A program made the translations under genes and the position numbers. 64,000 nucleotides of DNA, from contig NC_068977.1 in assembly GCF_016808095.1 (NCBI RefSeq), positions 1,231,675 to 1,295,674 on the forward strand, in the 5' to 3' direction. Each line of letters starts with the position of its first letter. Position 1 is the first letter of the stretch. The notes beneath the pieces were generated by a model. That model saw nothing but the letters and a program-made list of their open reading frames with translations. It was not told where the DNA came from and did no database searches. Positions 30,520 through 43,400 of the stretch are shown here, in pieces. This DNA comes from Vigna angularis (lineage: Eukaryota; Streptophyta; Magnoliopsida; Fabales; Fabaceae).

Positions 30520-31040
30520 ATGAGAGGGTTGAAAGGTAGAGGTAGAGCTATTTCCCTTGTGGCAGTGCTGATTTTTGTGTTGGCATCAGAGGTGTTGATT
30601 TTGGTGGCTGAGGGTGCTGGTGAGTGTGGAAAGACCCCTATAGGGTCTGCAGCTGCTAGTCTCAGCCCTTGCCTGAGTGCTGTTAATAATGTGAAGGCCA
30701 AGGTTCCTTTGACATGTTGTGCAAGAGTTGGTGCTTTGCTCAGAACTGCTCCAAAATGTCTCTGTGCTGTTCTGTTGTCACCTCTGGCCAAACAAGCTAA
30801 GATCAACCTTGCCACTGCTATCACCATTCCAAAGAGATGCAACATCAAGAACCGTCCTGCAGGAAAGAAATGTGGAAGTAAGTTAACACAACCCACTTCA
30901 CCTTCATTCTCATCCGTTTCATATTTTGAATGCATTGATTCTTTAATATTTTGTGTTGTGTGCTTCTTCATTTCAACAAACACCTTATGTGCTTAGTTAA
31001 CCTTGTTTATATTATGTTTGCAGAGTACACTCTACCCTGA
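30520..31040 (+). CDS. Putative non-specific lipid-transfer protein, DIR1-like
   Basis: A secreted small lipid-binding protein of the 2S-albumin/LTP fold. DIR1 members bind lipids in the apoplast and take part in long-distance systemic acquired resistance signalling. Exons 30520-30877 and 31024-31040 join in phase (GGA split) to 124 residues. A signal peptide spans about 1-34. The mature part has the eight-cysteine pattern C36, C51, C66-C67, C80-x-C82, C107, C118, which would form four disulfides. The tiny second exon encodes only the end KYTLP, a splice arrangement typical of this family. A TATA box sits 81 bases upstream. The large open frame on the opposite strand is a shadow. The exact subclass is inferred from the cysteine spacing and the GKTP start of the mature protein. 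Confidence 0.88.
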
Positions 31041-32673
31041 AATCAAAACAACAGAATGATATTGAATATGCAGTGTTAAACAGATTAGAGAGATAAATAA
31101 ATGCAGTGATACGGCATCTTCAACTGTCACCTGTTCAGTGGTGGCATAGTGTTTGCTGTGTGTTGTTACAATCACATAATTTGATATTTTTTTCTCGTCG
31201 TAATTAATATCAATGATTACTATCTAAAACTTGTTATTGTTTTCATCCCAAAAAGATGTTAAGATAATGGAAATAATAAACATTCGTAACTCTTTGGTAG
31301 TTTCTCTGGTTAAATCTAACGTTGATTATTGGCACGGTCAAAATTATAATTGATAATTAACATGGAATTCTTTCTATTTAATAATGAAAATGGTAATCAT
31401 AAATAAGCATATTATTAATATTTATTTTTTAAAATTAAATAATCTTGAAAAGCTTGTATTTGTTAAATCTAACTGTAAAAAATTTCACCATCTTTACTTA
31501 TCAATTTGACTCATTTAAAGTTTGATATATAAAACTACATAACTAAATAGATAAATAGCTCGAACCACAAAGTCAAATAATAATATGCAAAAGTTAAAAA
31601 TCTATAAACTTTTTTAAAAAATATGCATTTTTTTTTGTTTCGTAGCTTAAAATGTGAGGTCAATGGTTGTTTAGGAACACGTGTTAACAAATTATTCGTA
31701 AATTTTAACCCAAATTCCCAATTCTAGAAGTTGAAATTTAGAATATTTTTCACACAATTTCTTTCGTGAATCCACTGAGATATTTTTTTTAAGATAAAAT
31801 TATCACAGAATTAATTCTAAATACCAAAACAAATATTAGGTGATTCTATCAAGATAAAGTTAAACGTAATTCAAATACTTTTAATAAAACCAATTTTACG
31901 TAGTGAAATAATCCCACACACAATATTTTTCTAGTTCAAAATTAATCTCTTATTGAAAGAGAAAAATAAAAAACTTAAAGTTATTTTTCCATTTTCGCGA
32001 GAAAAAGAGTTTGTTCATGCCATTAATTGAAACCGCACATCACAAAGTAACAAATTAAAATAATTGAATTCAGCATAACACATGCGGAGTACATTAAAAA
32101 TAGTTATCAGGTGCATAAAAAGAAAATAAAGAAAGGTGTATAAATTAAAAAAAAGTAAATAAATAAACAAAAAAAAGTTATAAGCAATTTAATTCAAATG
32201 ATAAAATAAGAAAAATAATAAATAATTTAATATACTAAATAATTTAAAAAATGTAAAGTAAAATTAAAATAATTTTACATCAAAAACTTGATTTTCTACA
32301 ATAGCTTGAAAATTTATAAATTTCAATATCTTATGGTGATGCAAATATACATACGTATAGAAAAATAGAAAAATATAAATATAGAAGAAATGATGTTGTG
32401 TTGTTTATGTTGTGAAAGGTTGAAAAGTGTAAACACTTTAGTCGAAGATGTCACTGTTTAAGTCCAACCGAACAAAAACAGAGGAAGAAGCATTTGGAAT
32501 AGTTGTATTGAGAAAAGCGCTTGCTTTGTTTTCCAAATGTCACTCAGTCTCTGTGACATCTCTAAAACTCAAACTCGTAATAATAGAAATAACACACTTT
32601 GCACTCTTTCCAACGTTGTTTATCTTTCTCTTTATACCCACACGCCCATAATTACTTCCATTAATTCTGCCAA
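31041..32673. other. Spacer between the lipid-transfer and SUVH1-like genes
   Basis: Starts with the DIR1-like 3' UTR, then AT-rich DNA with no supported gene. The last 200 bases before 32674, including CT-rich stretches, are probably the SUVH1-like 5' region. Confidence 0.5.
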
Positions 32674-34759
32674 ATGGATTCCTCTCTCTCTTTCCACACT
32701 CCAACTAACAATGCCATCTCACAACCGGAACAACCGCCGCCTCCACCGCCTCCGCCGCCGCCTCCTAACTCACATTCGCCACCCGCACTCTTAGTTCCCA
32801 AACCCGAACCCTTCTGGGCCTCTGACCATGACGATATCGGAGACGAACTCGACCTATTCACTGAGTTCAACCGAGTTACCGAGTTGTTCCACCTTGCCTT
32901 CGGACCCACCAATGTCGTCCTTCCCCCCTACTCCTTCGGACCTCAACCTGCTTCACCCACATGCTCCGACCCCCTTCCTGCTGCGGATGTCCATTCGGCG
33001 GTTCAGGAACACCCGAATTCGTTGTCCTCCACCAGCGACGCCTCGAGAGCGATCGTCCCCGTGGAGGACCTCACGGTGAGCGTTGCGCCGCCGCGGAAGC
33101 AGAGCCGGCAGAAGGAGCTGGTTCGGGTAATGGGTCTGTCGGTGAGGGAACAGGCACAGCTGCGGGAGACGGTGAGGCGCACGCGCTTGGTGTACGACTC
33201 GGTGCGCGTGTATACCGCTGTGGAGGAGGAGAGGCGGGTGCCTGCCTTGGCGGCTGCGGCAGCGGCGAGGGAGGCGGCAAGGGAGGCGGAATCAAGGAGG
33301 AGCAGGAAGAGGAGAAAGTGGTGGAGGGCCGGACTCGACGTCTCCGCGGGGACCTGCGAGCTGCTGGACTGATGCGGGAGCGTGGACTGTGGCTGAACCG
33401 GGAGAAGCGAATCGTTGGGGCGATCCCTGGGATTTTGGTGGGGGATTTGTTCCTTTTCAGGATGGAGTTGTGTGTGCTTGGGTTGCACGGTCAGATACAG
33501 GCTGGCATTGATTATCTTCCTGCAAGTATGAGCTCCAGTGGGGAGCCTATAGCCACCAGTGTGATTGTTTCTGGGGGTTACGAGGATGATTCTGATAAGG
33601 GTGAGCATATATTCTACACTGGTCATGGAGGGCAGGGGAAGAATTCGTCTAAGCAGGTTGCTGATCAGAAGTTGGAGTCAGGGAACCTTGCATTGGAAAG
33701 GAGTATGCATTACGGTGTGGAGGTGAGGGTTATTCGTGGGATGAGGTATGAGGGGAGTGCTTCTGCTTCTGGTAAGGTGTATGTGTATGATGGAGTGTAT
33801 AAGATTACTCAGTGCTTGTTTGATAAGGGGAGGTCTGGTTTTGGGGTTTACAAGTTTAGGCTTTCCAGGGTTGAGGGGCAGGCTAAGATGGGAAGTGCTA
33901 TTTTGAAGGAAGCTAGGAGTATTAGGAGGAATGAAATGGAATCGAATACTGTTCGTTGTCTTTCTGCTGATATGTCCAACAAGAAGGAGAATGTTCCTGT
34001 TCGACTTTTTAACGACATAGATGATGATCGAGATCCTCTTAACTATGAGTATCTTGCCAGGACAAGTTTTCCACAGTTTGTGTTTCATCAGAGTGGGAAT
34101 GTTACTGGTTGTGACTGTGTGAATGGTTGTGGTGATGGATGCTTTTGTGCTATGAAAAATGGGGGTGATTTTCCTTACACTCTGCAGGGACATCTTGTGA
34201 AAGGGAAGCCTTTGATTTTTGAATGTGGCCCTTTTTGTTCTTGTCCTTCTCAGTGTCGTAATCGTGTTTCGCAGAAGGGACTGAAATATAGATTGGAAGT
34301 GTTTAGGTCCCTGCAGACATCTTGGGGTGTTAGGTCTCTGGACCTTATTCAAGCCGGTACTTTTATATGCGAGTTTTCTGGGGTTGTTTTGACTAGGGAG
34401 CAGGCGCAACTCTTTGCAATGAATGGTGACTCTTCGATATATCCCAATAGGTTTTCAGAAAGATGGGCGGAATGGGGGATTTGTCTCAAGTAGATCCAAA
34501 ATATGTGCGTCCATCATATCCATCTATTCCTCCTTTAGATTTTTCTCTGGATGTGTCGACTATGAGGAATGTTGCTTGTTATATGAGCCATAGTTCATCT
34601 CCAAATGTTTTGGTTCAGTTTGTTCTGTATGATCACAACAATTTGATGTTCCCACACCTTATGCTATTTGCAATGGAGAATATCCCTCCCATGAGAGAGC
34701 TCAGCCTTGATTACGGCGTAGCTGATGAGTGGACAGGGAAGCTCTCTATATGTAACTGA
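32674..34759 (+). CDS. SUVH1: SUVH1/SUVH3-type SRA-SET protein, intronless, with two apparent frameshifts
   Basis: SUVH proteins bind methylated DNA through an SRA (YDG) domain and carry a SET methyltransferase domain. SUVH1/SUVH3 members act as readers that promote transcription near methylated promoters. Reading starts at ATG 32674 with a proline run, then passes through three frames. Frame 1 runs to about 33320. Frame 2 covers the GLWLN region, SRA (GIDYLPASMSSSGEP to GQAKMG), pre-SET cysteines (CDCVNGCGDGCFC) and early SET to about 34475. Frame 3 covers the rest of SET, ending KLSICN at 34759. Each change equals one missing base, the first near AAAGTGG at 33316-33322 and the second in the five-G run 34474-34478. 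Everything else matches a full-length gene of about 690 codons. Short of those two sites it looks functional, so sequencing error is as likely as a pseudogene. The NHSCxPN motif reads SHSSSPN; as I recall, Arabidopsis SUVH1 is also divergent there. Confidence 0.88.
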
Positions 34760-35131
34760 ATAGTTCTAAAAGGTTAACGCACTTCTAATATGTTGAAGCC
34801 AATTTTTGCGCATGGTTAACTGAGGTAAAGCCCATTTCTATCGTTCTACTTTATTGTTTTCACGAATATCTTCCTTTGATTGCATCTTACTTTTGTGTCT
34901 GGTACTTTGTTCTGTCTCCGATGCAAACTGTGTGCCGAATCATGGTGAGTTTATGCTTAGAATCATGGTGAGTTTATGCATAGAGGTATTGTGATATTTC
35001 AAATGTCTAGGCGTACTTTGGATGCTGAAAAAATGTTGTAGCGAGGTTGATGATTGACTTCCTGTGTTTTGAATATTTTGTTGCAGTATAGTTTGCAAAC
35101 ATGGAGGAATTGATTCTTGTGTTGCTTAAGT

Positions 35132-35203
35132 TTATTTGATTTGGGAAAACTAATCTTATTTCTAGATCTTATTTGATTTGGGAAAACTAATCTTATTTCT
35201 CAG
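35132..35203. repeat. Two-unit 37-base tandem repeat
   Basis: The unit starting TTATTTGATTTGGGAAAACT occurs at 35132-35168 and again from 35169 with near-perfect identity. A separate two-unit repeat of about 24 bases (AATCATGGTGAGTTTATGC) lies at 34939-34985. Confidence 0.85.
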
Positions 35204-38200
35204 TGAAGGGGAATATGAATTGATTTGGTGTTATTTCCTTTACTGATATCATACATGCTAGTGGCTATATAAAGTAAAATAGGTGTCAGGAACTGAATAG
35301 TGGATAGGGAATTTATATGATTACTATTTAAGACGTCATAAATATTGCTTGAGGTGATTTAATGTATGTGTGACATGTGTTTCTTAATGAGCAACTGATG
35401 AATATACAAGACATTCTTAGCTGTGTATTTTGCATCTAGTTCAGCAATTCAACTTGTGATTCATCACAGAAGAGAGATATTGTAGCTTCCATAGAATTGC
35501 TATTAGAAAGATGTTGCGTATGTTTTGTTGAAACAGTCCACTATTTGCTTATGGCATAACTTCATCGTTTATCCCTGCTACCTTGTGACTTTAATTGTCA
35601 AAAACCCAAGTCCCCCCTCCCAAATAATTTAGTAGCCAATTTAGATTGCTTATCAATTACTCTTCCATTGTCAGCAACAAATTCTTATTTTGTATTTTTT
35701 CCAAAATGATCAGATTTAGCAAAATTACAACTTTTTCGTACATAATTAGCTAGTTAATGTTATTAGGCGTGTTGTTATTAAATCTTTGATACATTATTGT
35801 TTAAAAAATTATGATATTGGACTGAACTGTGGCCACCGAATGTGTAGCTTGAACTTTTCTATGAAATACATCAGGTCTAGTTTCTAAAACTTGAATCTGT
35901 GGCGGTTAATTTTGGATTGGGTTGGGTTGCTGATATTGGAAGAGTCATGATCACTTAGATAACCCCACATTAGAATCTTATATTTCTAATGTAGGACTTA
36001 AGTTCCATTCCTTGCGATTGGTTCCTAGCATCTAACCATGTTCTGTTCTGCAGCGCTGGTGCCCTCACATGTTGGTTGTACAATGGTCTTTTGACTAATA
36101 ATCAACGACAGACACTACAATGCCAATGTCACTACCCACGTTGCTCAATGGCAACTGAGAGATATGGGGGAATGCTTTAATATTGATTCATAAGAACCTC
36201 GGGAGAATCACATAACAAAAGTTAGACATTATAGCAAAAGAATCCGAGGCCTTGTTATAAACCCCACACCATGGTTTCAATTGTGAAACACATCACTTGA
36301 TCTAACCACAATATTGTAATTGTGGCAGTTTCCGAAAATCATTGGAAAATCTACAACACAACGAGTGAAATGGTCACATTAGGCTGTAACAGGCCATGTT
36401 TTGAATAGATCTCACACAATTAGTTTCTCGTGGTCTCTCTTTAATTTGTAGATTTGGTTTCGTACAAGAGTGGCATCTAATCATATATGTCAACAGTGTG
36501 AAAACAATTGTTATTAAATTATGAGATGACAGCTTGTTAGCTTGCATTTCAGAAATTTCCTATTACAAATAGGTAGGTCTTAGAACTTGGCTTAGGTCTA
36601 ACTTAACTCCTCCAAACCAACTTATAAGATAAGGATTTTAAAGTTTTGTAAGATCTATTTAAGTTAAATGTCTAATTGAAGTGAGGCTAAACTTCACGTT
36701 GCAATTAAAGAAGTTCAAAGATATCCCAAACAGCAGGCTAGCAGAGACTGCCATTAAGGGGAGTTTCCAACACCCAAGGCTATTTATTTACTTGGAGCAT
36801 GAGAAATGTAGGTGAACCAACATTATACCTAAGATTCTATTACCATTTTAAAATTTGGGCTTAGAACTTAATTTCATCCTGCAAAAAAACTTCAGGTTGA
36901 AGAATATCCAAGCCTTGTAAGCTTTATTTAAGCTAAACCCTTGTCAGTGTGGGCTAAACACATTCCCTTCAATGCTGCAATTATGACAGCTAACTGGTGA
37001 CAAGCCAAGAGTGATTTCTTTTAAGTTTCCAACAATAGATTAGGGCACCATAGCACTTTATTGATAACAACTACGGCTATTTACTCATATTATATACACA
37101 AGACCTTTATATATTTTTTGATAGAGTCGAGTATTATGAGGTGACTAAGTTCCAATTCAAGTAGCAAGAAATGTTCGGTGTATTATTTAAGTTTTTGGTC
37201 TTAAATACTAAGTTCCAAAACAGACCCATCTCCTGGTCAAGCCCTTCACATCTGTGGTCAATCCTTTTGCAGGTCATTCCGGCTGCTATCTTGCATATCT
37301 GCCTTGCTGTATTCAATTTTCTTTCCCCATCCCCCTTGACCTTTCTTTTACTGTCTTGTGAGTTTCGTGCTTGTCTTCTCACATCTTCCCCATTTCTGAT
37401 GCTGGTCGAGCGTTTTGGTTAGCTTTTTAATAACTGAAAAATGGCTTTTTTTTGGGCAAGGTCATAGTACGGATGGAGCTGGTGGCTATTGTGTGACTTA
37501 TTATTATGAGTTGTTTTGGATGTTATGATTATGAAATTTTAGTTAGGTTTGCTTTACTGTTATTTGTAGGTTTTTTCCCTTGTTTTCTGCCTTTTTGTAA
37601 TATATAGTATATTTGCAGGCTCTCATTCCTGACAACATTGGTTTTGCAGACTTAACCATGGTTTTCCTAAGGTTTCAACTTCACCAAATTTTGTGGAACT
37701 GTGAAAGTGCTTGCTATGTGAACATTTTGTCAAGGTATTGAAGATAATGTAATAGCTGTTGAATTTCATGGTTTTTTCTAACTTCTTTTTTGGCTAGTGC
37801 ATAGCATATGATGTGTGGTGATGAAGATCAAGTATTGGAGCTCGGGAAGTTCTTAATCTTGAATACTTGTGTAATTATTCTGTAATTTTCTGATGTTGGG
37901 CCCTTTGGCAAGGCATTTGCTCACCACCTTCTTCTAAGCAAGTAGCTCGGATTTATTGAATTTTCTGTTGTCATTGTATATAATGTAAGTCAAAAGCTTG
38001 TACAGGGATATGTTAGTGATGGATAGAACGCAGCATTTTAATGGTCTGTAAGAAAATGAGTAGATATGTGATTAACTAGAGCTCATGCTATCGTGATCTA
38101 TCAAAGTCTGAAATACTCACCTAACATCAGTTTTTGTTCATTATAATTAAGTGATGATAGAAATTGATAGATTATGCAATTTTAGTTGTTAATAAATAAA

Positions 38201-38792
38201 CCTGAGCTTAAGGGTCTGCATCAAGTTGGAACAATATTGAATGTGATGTCTTGATTTTGTCTCATTTGAAAGGTGTCGTTGTTTAGTGTTTTATCAGATG
38301 AAGGTGTCAGATTATTGTTAATGTCACTGTAAAATGATCATAATCATAAGATCAAATTATATGTTTATATAGGAATTATTTGAAGGTTGAGAGACAAATC
38401 TATGTCATGCTTTGAAGAAACATGTTTCCTATACCAATATTTAGTATGTTATATCCTTTATTCTTTCCATATTATTAACTCATATTTAACTGTTGAAACT
38501 ATTACCTATATTCAAATTAATTTATCTCATATTTTGATTGCAAAGCATGTCATAATTTAGAGGAAAAAGATAACTTTATAAATTGAATTAGTAAGAGCAA
38601 ACCAAACGTAATATAAAATTACAACCAAGCACTGATTGCTTACTGAAGCAGCAGTTTTTATTATTTTTAATTAAGATTACTTTTATAATATAAAATAAAT
38701 TGTAATATATTAAAGCTAAACGTTATACAGTATTTGTGCTGCTGACAGTTGAGTTAAAATATTTATACAATGGTTTTAATCGTTAAGCAGTG

Positions 38793-38838
38793 TTTTGAAC
38801 GTTGTGATTTTGAACGTTGTGATTTTGAACGTGGTGAT
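38793..38838. repeat. Three short tandem units TTTTGAACGTTGTGA
   Basis: Three consecutive units of about 15-16 bases, the last with GTGG instead of GTTG. They lie in AT-rich spacer about 550 bases before the gap. Confidence 0.8.
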
Positions 38839-39394
38839 ACATGTAAAGCTAAACTTTTTATTTAATTTTTAATTTAATTCTAAATTTGAATAATTTTAAT
38901 AGAATTTGTATTAATTTTTTATCGTTAATTAATAAAAAATTATATCTCAATTCAACCTCTTTTAACAAATTTTGTCACTGAAGAGCGAGGGGCTCCTGCA
39001 CCTAATTATCATATTTGAAATCTATTTATTTTCTAACTTTCATAGGTTACAAATCAACAAATACAAACAATTTAACATATTTGAAATCTATCGGTATGAA
39101 CAGTTGTCACGAAGATACAGGAAGACAGTAAATCTTTTTACTTTACACTTATGTACGAACACTGTCAAAACTTGACACTTTGTTGTCCAATCAATCACTT
39201 GCGAATTTTCAATTCTAAAATTTGAATTTTGCACAATTTATGCATAACTTTTTAGGTAACAAGAGGTGCCACGCCACCGCTGGAAGATGCGCTGCCTCGG
39301 GTACAAGAGCTAACACAGGGGAAGAAGAGGTAAAACAGTCATTTTATCAAGTTTATGGGGGGAATGCAGAAAGAAAAAAAAGGGAGGTACAGGA

Positions 39395-39494
39395 NNNNNN
39401 NNNNNNNNNNNNNNNNNNNNNNNNNNNNNNNNNNNNNNNNNNNNNNNNNNNNNNNNNNNNNNNNNNNNNNNNNNNNNNNNNNNNNNNNNNNNNN
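39395..39494. other. Assembly gap, 100 N
   Basis: Exactly 100 unknown bases, the usual placeholder for a scaffold gap of unknown length. It separates the contig carrying PNP2 copy 1, CRK and SUVH1-like from the contig carrying isocitrate dehydrogenase and PNP2 copy 2. Distances across it are not reliable. Confidence 0.99.
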
Positions 39495-40470
39495 TTATAC
39501 ACATTTGTTTCTCTAATATAAAATTTTAAGAAAAATAAATAATTATTAAAATATCAAATAAAAACATCAATTAGATAAAAAAAATCAAATAACTATAAAA
39601 AAATAAAAAAAAATCTACACTTAACTTAAGTTTCAAAATGAAAACACAAACAAATTAATATACACTTTTTAAATCACCTATTAAATTGAATCAAGCATAA
39701 TGACATGTATTAATCTCTGCATAAAAAAACAGAAACACATGCATACTTATCTCCATTATACCCAATTTAAAAAATTAAATATTATCTATATTTATAATCA
39801 TAAGAAATTCTCCATAAAAATAGAGAAATTCTCCATTAAAACCAAAATAAGTTTGTATAATATTTATGGGAGACCCATTCATTTGTCATCCTATACATAA
39901 CTACCACTATTTTTTATTATATAATAACACAACACATCTCATCAAGCCATCCAAGAACAAAGATTAATACAGAAAAACAAGTAGGAATAAAATGTAAAGG
40001 AATAGTAAGGACACAATACAAAGTTTATGAACTTTCAAAGAACAAAAAACATATGTATGCATAACGACTCAGAATTTTGCAAGTTTCAATCAATTTCACG
40101 GAACGAAAACAGTGCGTTAGAAGGCATATAAGTGACATTCCTCCCTAAAAGATGACAAAGGGTTAATAGAAAGAGAAAGCATGATATTGAAAACCTGCAT
40201 TCTTTCTCACCAGAAAACTGAAGTTTCCAAATTTTGCTGGACCATCCTCTGGAATTTTACCGTTTTATTGCTTTGATGGTGGTATGCAAGAATGGGACAG
40301 GAGTGCAGAGGACAAAAGACAAAGAATCAAAAATGAAATTGTGAGGACAACCCCCTTCCAAATAATTAAAGTTTCTGACATTCTAGGGACCATGAATCCA
40401 ACCAACATCATTATCATTGGGCTTAAAAAATAAAACACCACTCAATTTCCAACATGTGCTTTTCCTTCCA
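39495..40470. other. Spacer and probable 3' UTR of isocitrate dehydrogenase
   Basis: AT-rich to about 40000. The 300-400 bases before 40471 have transcript-like composition and are probably the minus-strand 3' UTR. No gene is supported. Confidence 0.45.
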
Positions 40471-43400
40471 TCAAACCACCGCTACAGGATCTTGGAGCTT
40501 TGTCTCAAGATTATGTGCCACAGCATCAATAAATTCCTCTGTATTCAAGTAAAATTCCCTTGATACCCTGCACATTGTGCTCAATATCAGGACGCAAACC
40601 ACTTTAATTTGCAGTACTTTAACTTACATTAGTCCAAAACATTACAAAATATATTTTTATGAAATTAAAAATATAATTAAAAACTAAATATCATAATAAT
40701 TATTAGAGTAAATAATAATAATAGTAAATTTTATATTAAAATAGAAAAATCAATTCAAATAAGTATAAGCAGTTATAAAATGTATATGACAACATGATTT
40801 CCAAAAAATCCTTATTATTAATTGTTAGTAACATTTTTACTAAATTAAAATACATAAGAAAAATAATATATACACTACAAAAAAAGATTACAAGACGAAT
40901 CCTCTATATGCTCTGTCTTTCTTTTTATTAATAGTTATAGATAATAGATAAATCAGAATCAAGTGGGTTAATACTAGATTTCTTGTTCTTATTAGAATTA
41001 GAAGATCAGAAGATCGTGATAGGATCCTCGTATCTATGGTAAAAAGAAAGAAAAAATATTATTCTTTGAGAATAATAAAAAGGAAAGTGTTCAATTGGAA
41101 CATGAAAACTTAACTGAATTGGTCCTAGTTACTCTTTGGAATGGAATAGGGGAGAGATTCTCGAACCGAACTAGGAAATGGATCCAATGACTTCAAAAAA
41201 ATTGAACGAGAAGCAATATGAAGTGAAGATCTCATGTGCGGTTATGTAGAGTGGGAGTAAGGGTGACTTACCTGTCAACTTTTCCACTATTACACTCAAA
41301 AAACCAAACTCTGCCTTACAAATTTCATTATGTAGTCCTAGTAAGAGGAGGGAGAGTTAAAGATTTACCCATGACTTGTTCAAATTTCATTAGATTTTCA
41401 CCAATATTCAATTTTCATTAACTAATAAAGTTGATAAATTGCAAACTGCTCCCGTTTACTTATTGATCCGCAGTTTTGGTCCCCTATTCTTTTCCTTGAT
41501 TTAAATTCTAAAATTTTACAAAATTATTTTCTTATCGCACATTGCATGGATTAGTAAAAAATGAAGTCACTTAATTTTCCTATAATCTTATAATATATCT
41601 ATATCTAATAGAACCAGAAAATAGTTTCTTTAACTTACACCCAGGAGTAAGTTAGCAAGTTATAAGTATATATTTTTACATATACACTGACTTTGTTTGC
41701 TAAAGGGGAGGGTGTAACTACGTTGTTCTTAAACTACACCTAAGGTATAACTTGCTAACTCACTTTTTTTTTCTGACAAACAAGTGGGTGTAAATTAGCA
41801 AACCCCTCCATGATGTTGATGCATTTTACATCAAGTATCATATATAAAACTAAACTTAGCTAATTTTGTTTTTGTTAAGATATTTATCCTATTTTATCAT
41901 CATTATATTGGGTCAAGGATTATCCTATTTATCATGATTATATTATGTTTAGGGTTAGACTATTTATCATTATTACATTGTGTCTAGGTTTACCCTATTT
42001 ATCATGATTATATTGTGTAATAATTTGATATCAATTATACTCTTTAAAGAATTGACTTAAATCTTGAGGAGAATGCAAAGATAGGAGATAAAGCGATAAA
42101 AAACGAGATAAAGAGAATTTCAAGTAAAATTTTAAACTTTATGATAAATATTTAAATTTTAATGGTAAAATAAATAAATTAACAGTGAAACCGTTTATGC
42201 TTAATAATAAATTTAATTGTTGTAAATATATTAGCTAATTAAGATTAAAGATTTGTAATTACCTAAAAAAAAGTGAGCTACTACTAAAAGGAAGAAAAAG
42301 AAAAAATATCATCGAACTTGTAAGATGTCTTGTACTACCTTGGTTAATTGTTTGTAAAATATATAATAAACAAAAAAAAAGTGTCAGGTAACATATACTA
42401 AAATTAAAATGTTTTTTATTAATTTAATGAGATTTATAATTTTTAAGAATGAAAATTTTAAATTCATGTTATAAATTTTAAGATTATTTTCACTTTAAAT
42501 AAATCTTTTCATAAATTAACTTGTAGAAAAGGGACCTTAATTACAATTTAGCATAATAAATTCTGAGAAGGAAATGCTTCAAAACAGAATGACAAGAATA
42601 AGGAAGTATAACTATAAGTAGCAATACTAAATTTTTCAACTTCTCTGTAATACTAAATTTATTCAAATGGGTAAGCAGAGGAAAGAAAGAAAGATATTCA
42701 CTTACTTAGGTCCATGAATCAGAATTGCAAGATCCTTAGTCATCTTTCCCGACTCCACAGTCTCAACACATGCAGCCTCCAATTTTTTAGTAAAATCCAG
42801 TAATTTTTCATTATTATCCAACTTGGCTCTAGTAAATAATAACAATCATGTTAGTAGCAGACTCAAAAAAAGGGCGGGGGCAACATAAGTGGACGCACAC
42901 AGGTTAGTTCAGGAAAAATAGTTGAGAAACCTGAACCCATCTAGTAGAATGGTGCCTCCCTAATTGAAATAGAAAAAAAAATGTTTTTGAGACTTGTGTA
43001 AATTGGTTCATTTGATAGGAAATAAGGAGAGATAGAGAGATGAATAGAAATAGATGAGAAATAATAAAGTGGGTCTCAATATTTTAATTTTTTTTATATT
43101 CTCCCTCAAACAAAACATACAAAACTAATTCTTTCCTCCCCCTCCTCTCTATAAACAAACCATAATGGATGGCTTCCTTCCCATCTCCTAGACAAATTGC
43201 TCTGTTTTCACTAATTCTCATCCAGACATTCTAGAATCAGCATAAAAGTATCAGTTCTTCCAGCCTTTCACTCTCTCACTTATAAGAACACTCAATACTC
43301 CTCTTCTATAAAAATTCTCAAGTTTTAGTCACTATTGAAATAGAATCCAAGTTAGCGTAGACACAATGCCACAATTGAGATGATGACTTACACAGAAATA

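Larger units (their letters stand above)
34760..39394. other. Spacer between SUVH1-like gene and the assembly gap
   Basis: No coding gene is supported in 4.6 kb. The first part, and perhaps parts up to about 38000, have the moderate composition of transcribed UTR/intron sequence and may include a spliced SUVH1-like 3' UTR; this is a guess. Short tandem repeats occur at 34939-34985, 35132-35203 and 38793-38838. The final 170 bases before the gap are GC-richer and unassigned. Confidence 0.45.

Noticed and set aside
30252..30983. 243-codon minus-strand open frame
   Set aside because: It is antisense to the DIR1-like exon and its promoter. The plus-strand reading has a signal peptide, an eight-cysteine pattern and a matching second exon.
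33003..33626. Minus-strand frames of 207 and 74 codons
   Set aside because: Shadows of the GC-rich SUVH1-like 5' part; the plus-strand SRA/SET similarity is decisive.
33678..34409. 243-codon minus-strand frame
   Set aside because: Antisense to the SRA and pre-SET coding of the SUVH1-like gene, with no domain of its own.
41236..41421. 61-codon open frame with [13 protein letters not shown] as an independent gene
   Set aside because: It is the broken plastid rps12 exon 2 inside a nuclear intron, lacking the middle of the exon and any nuclear gene signals.
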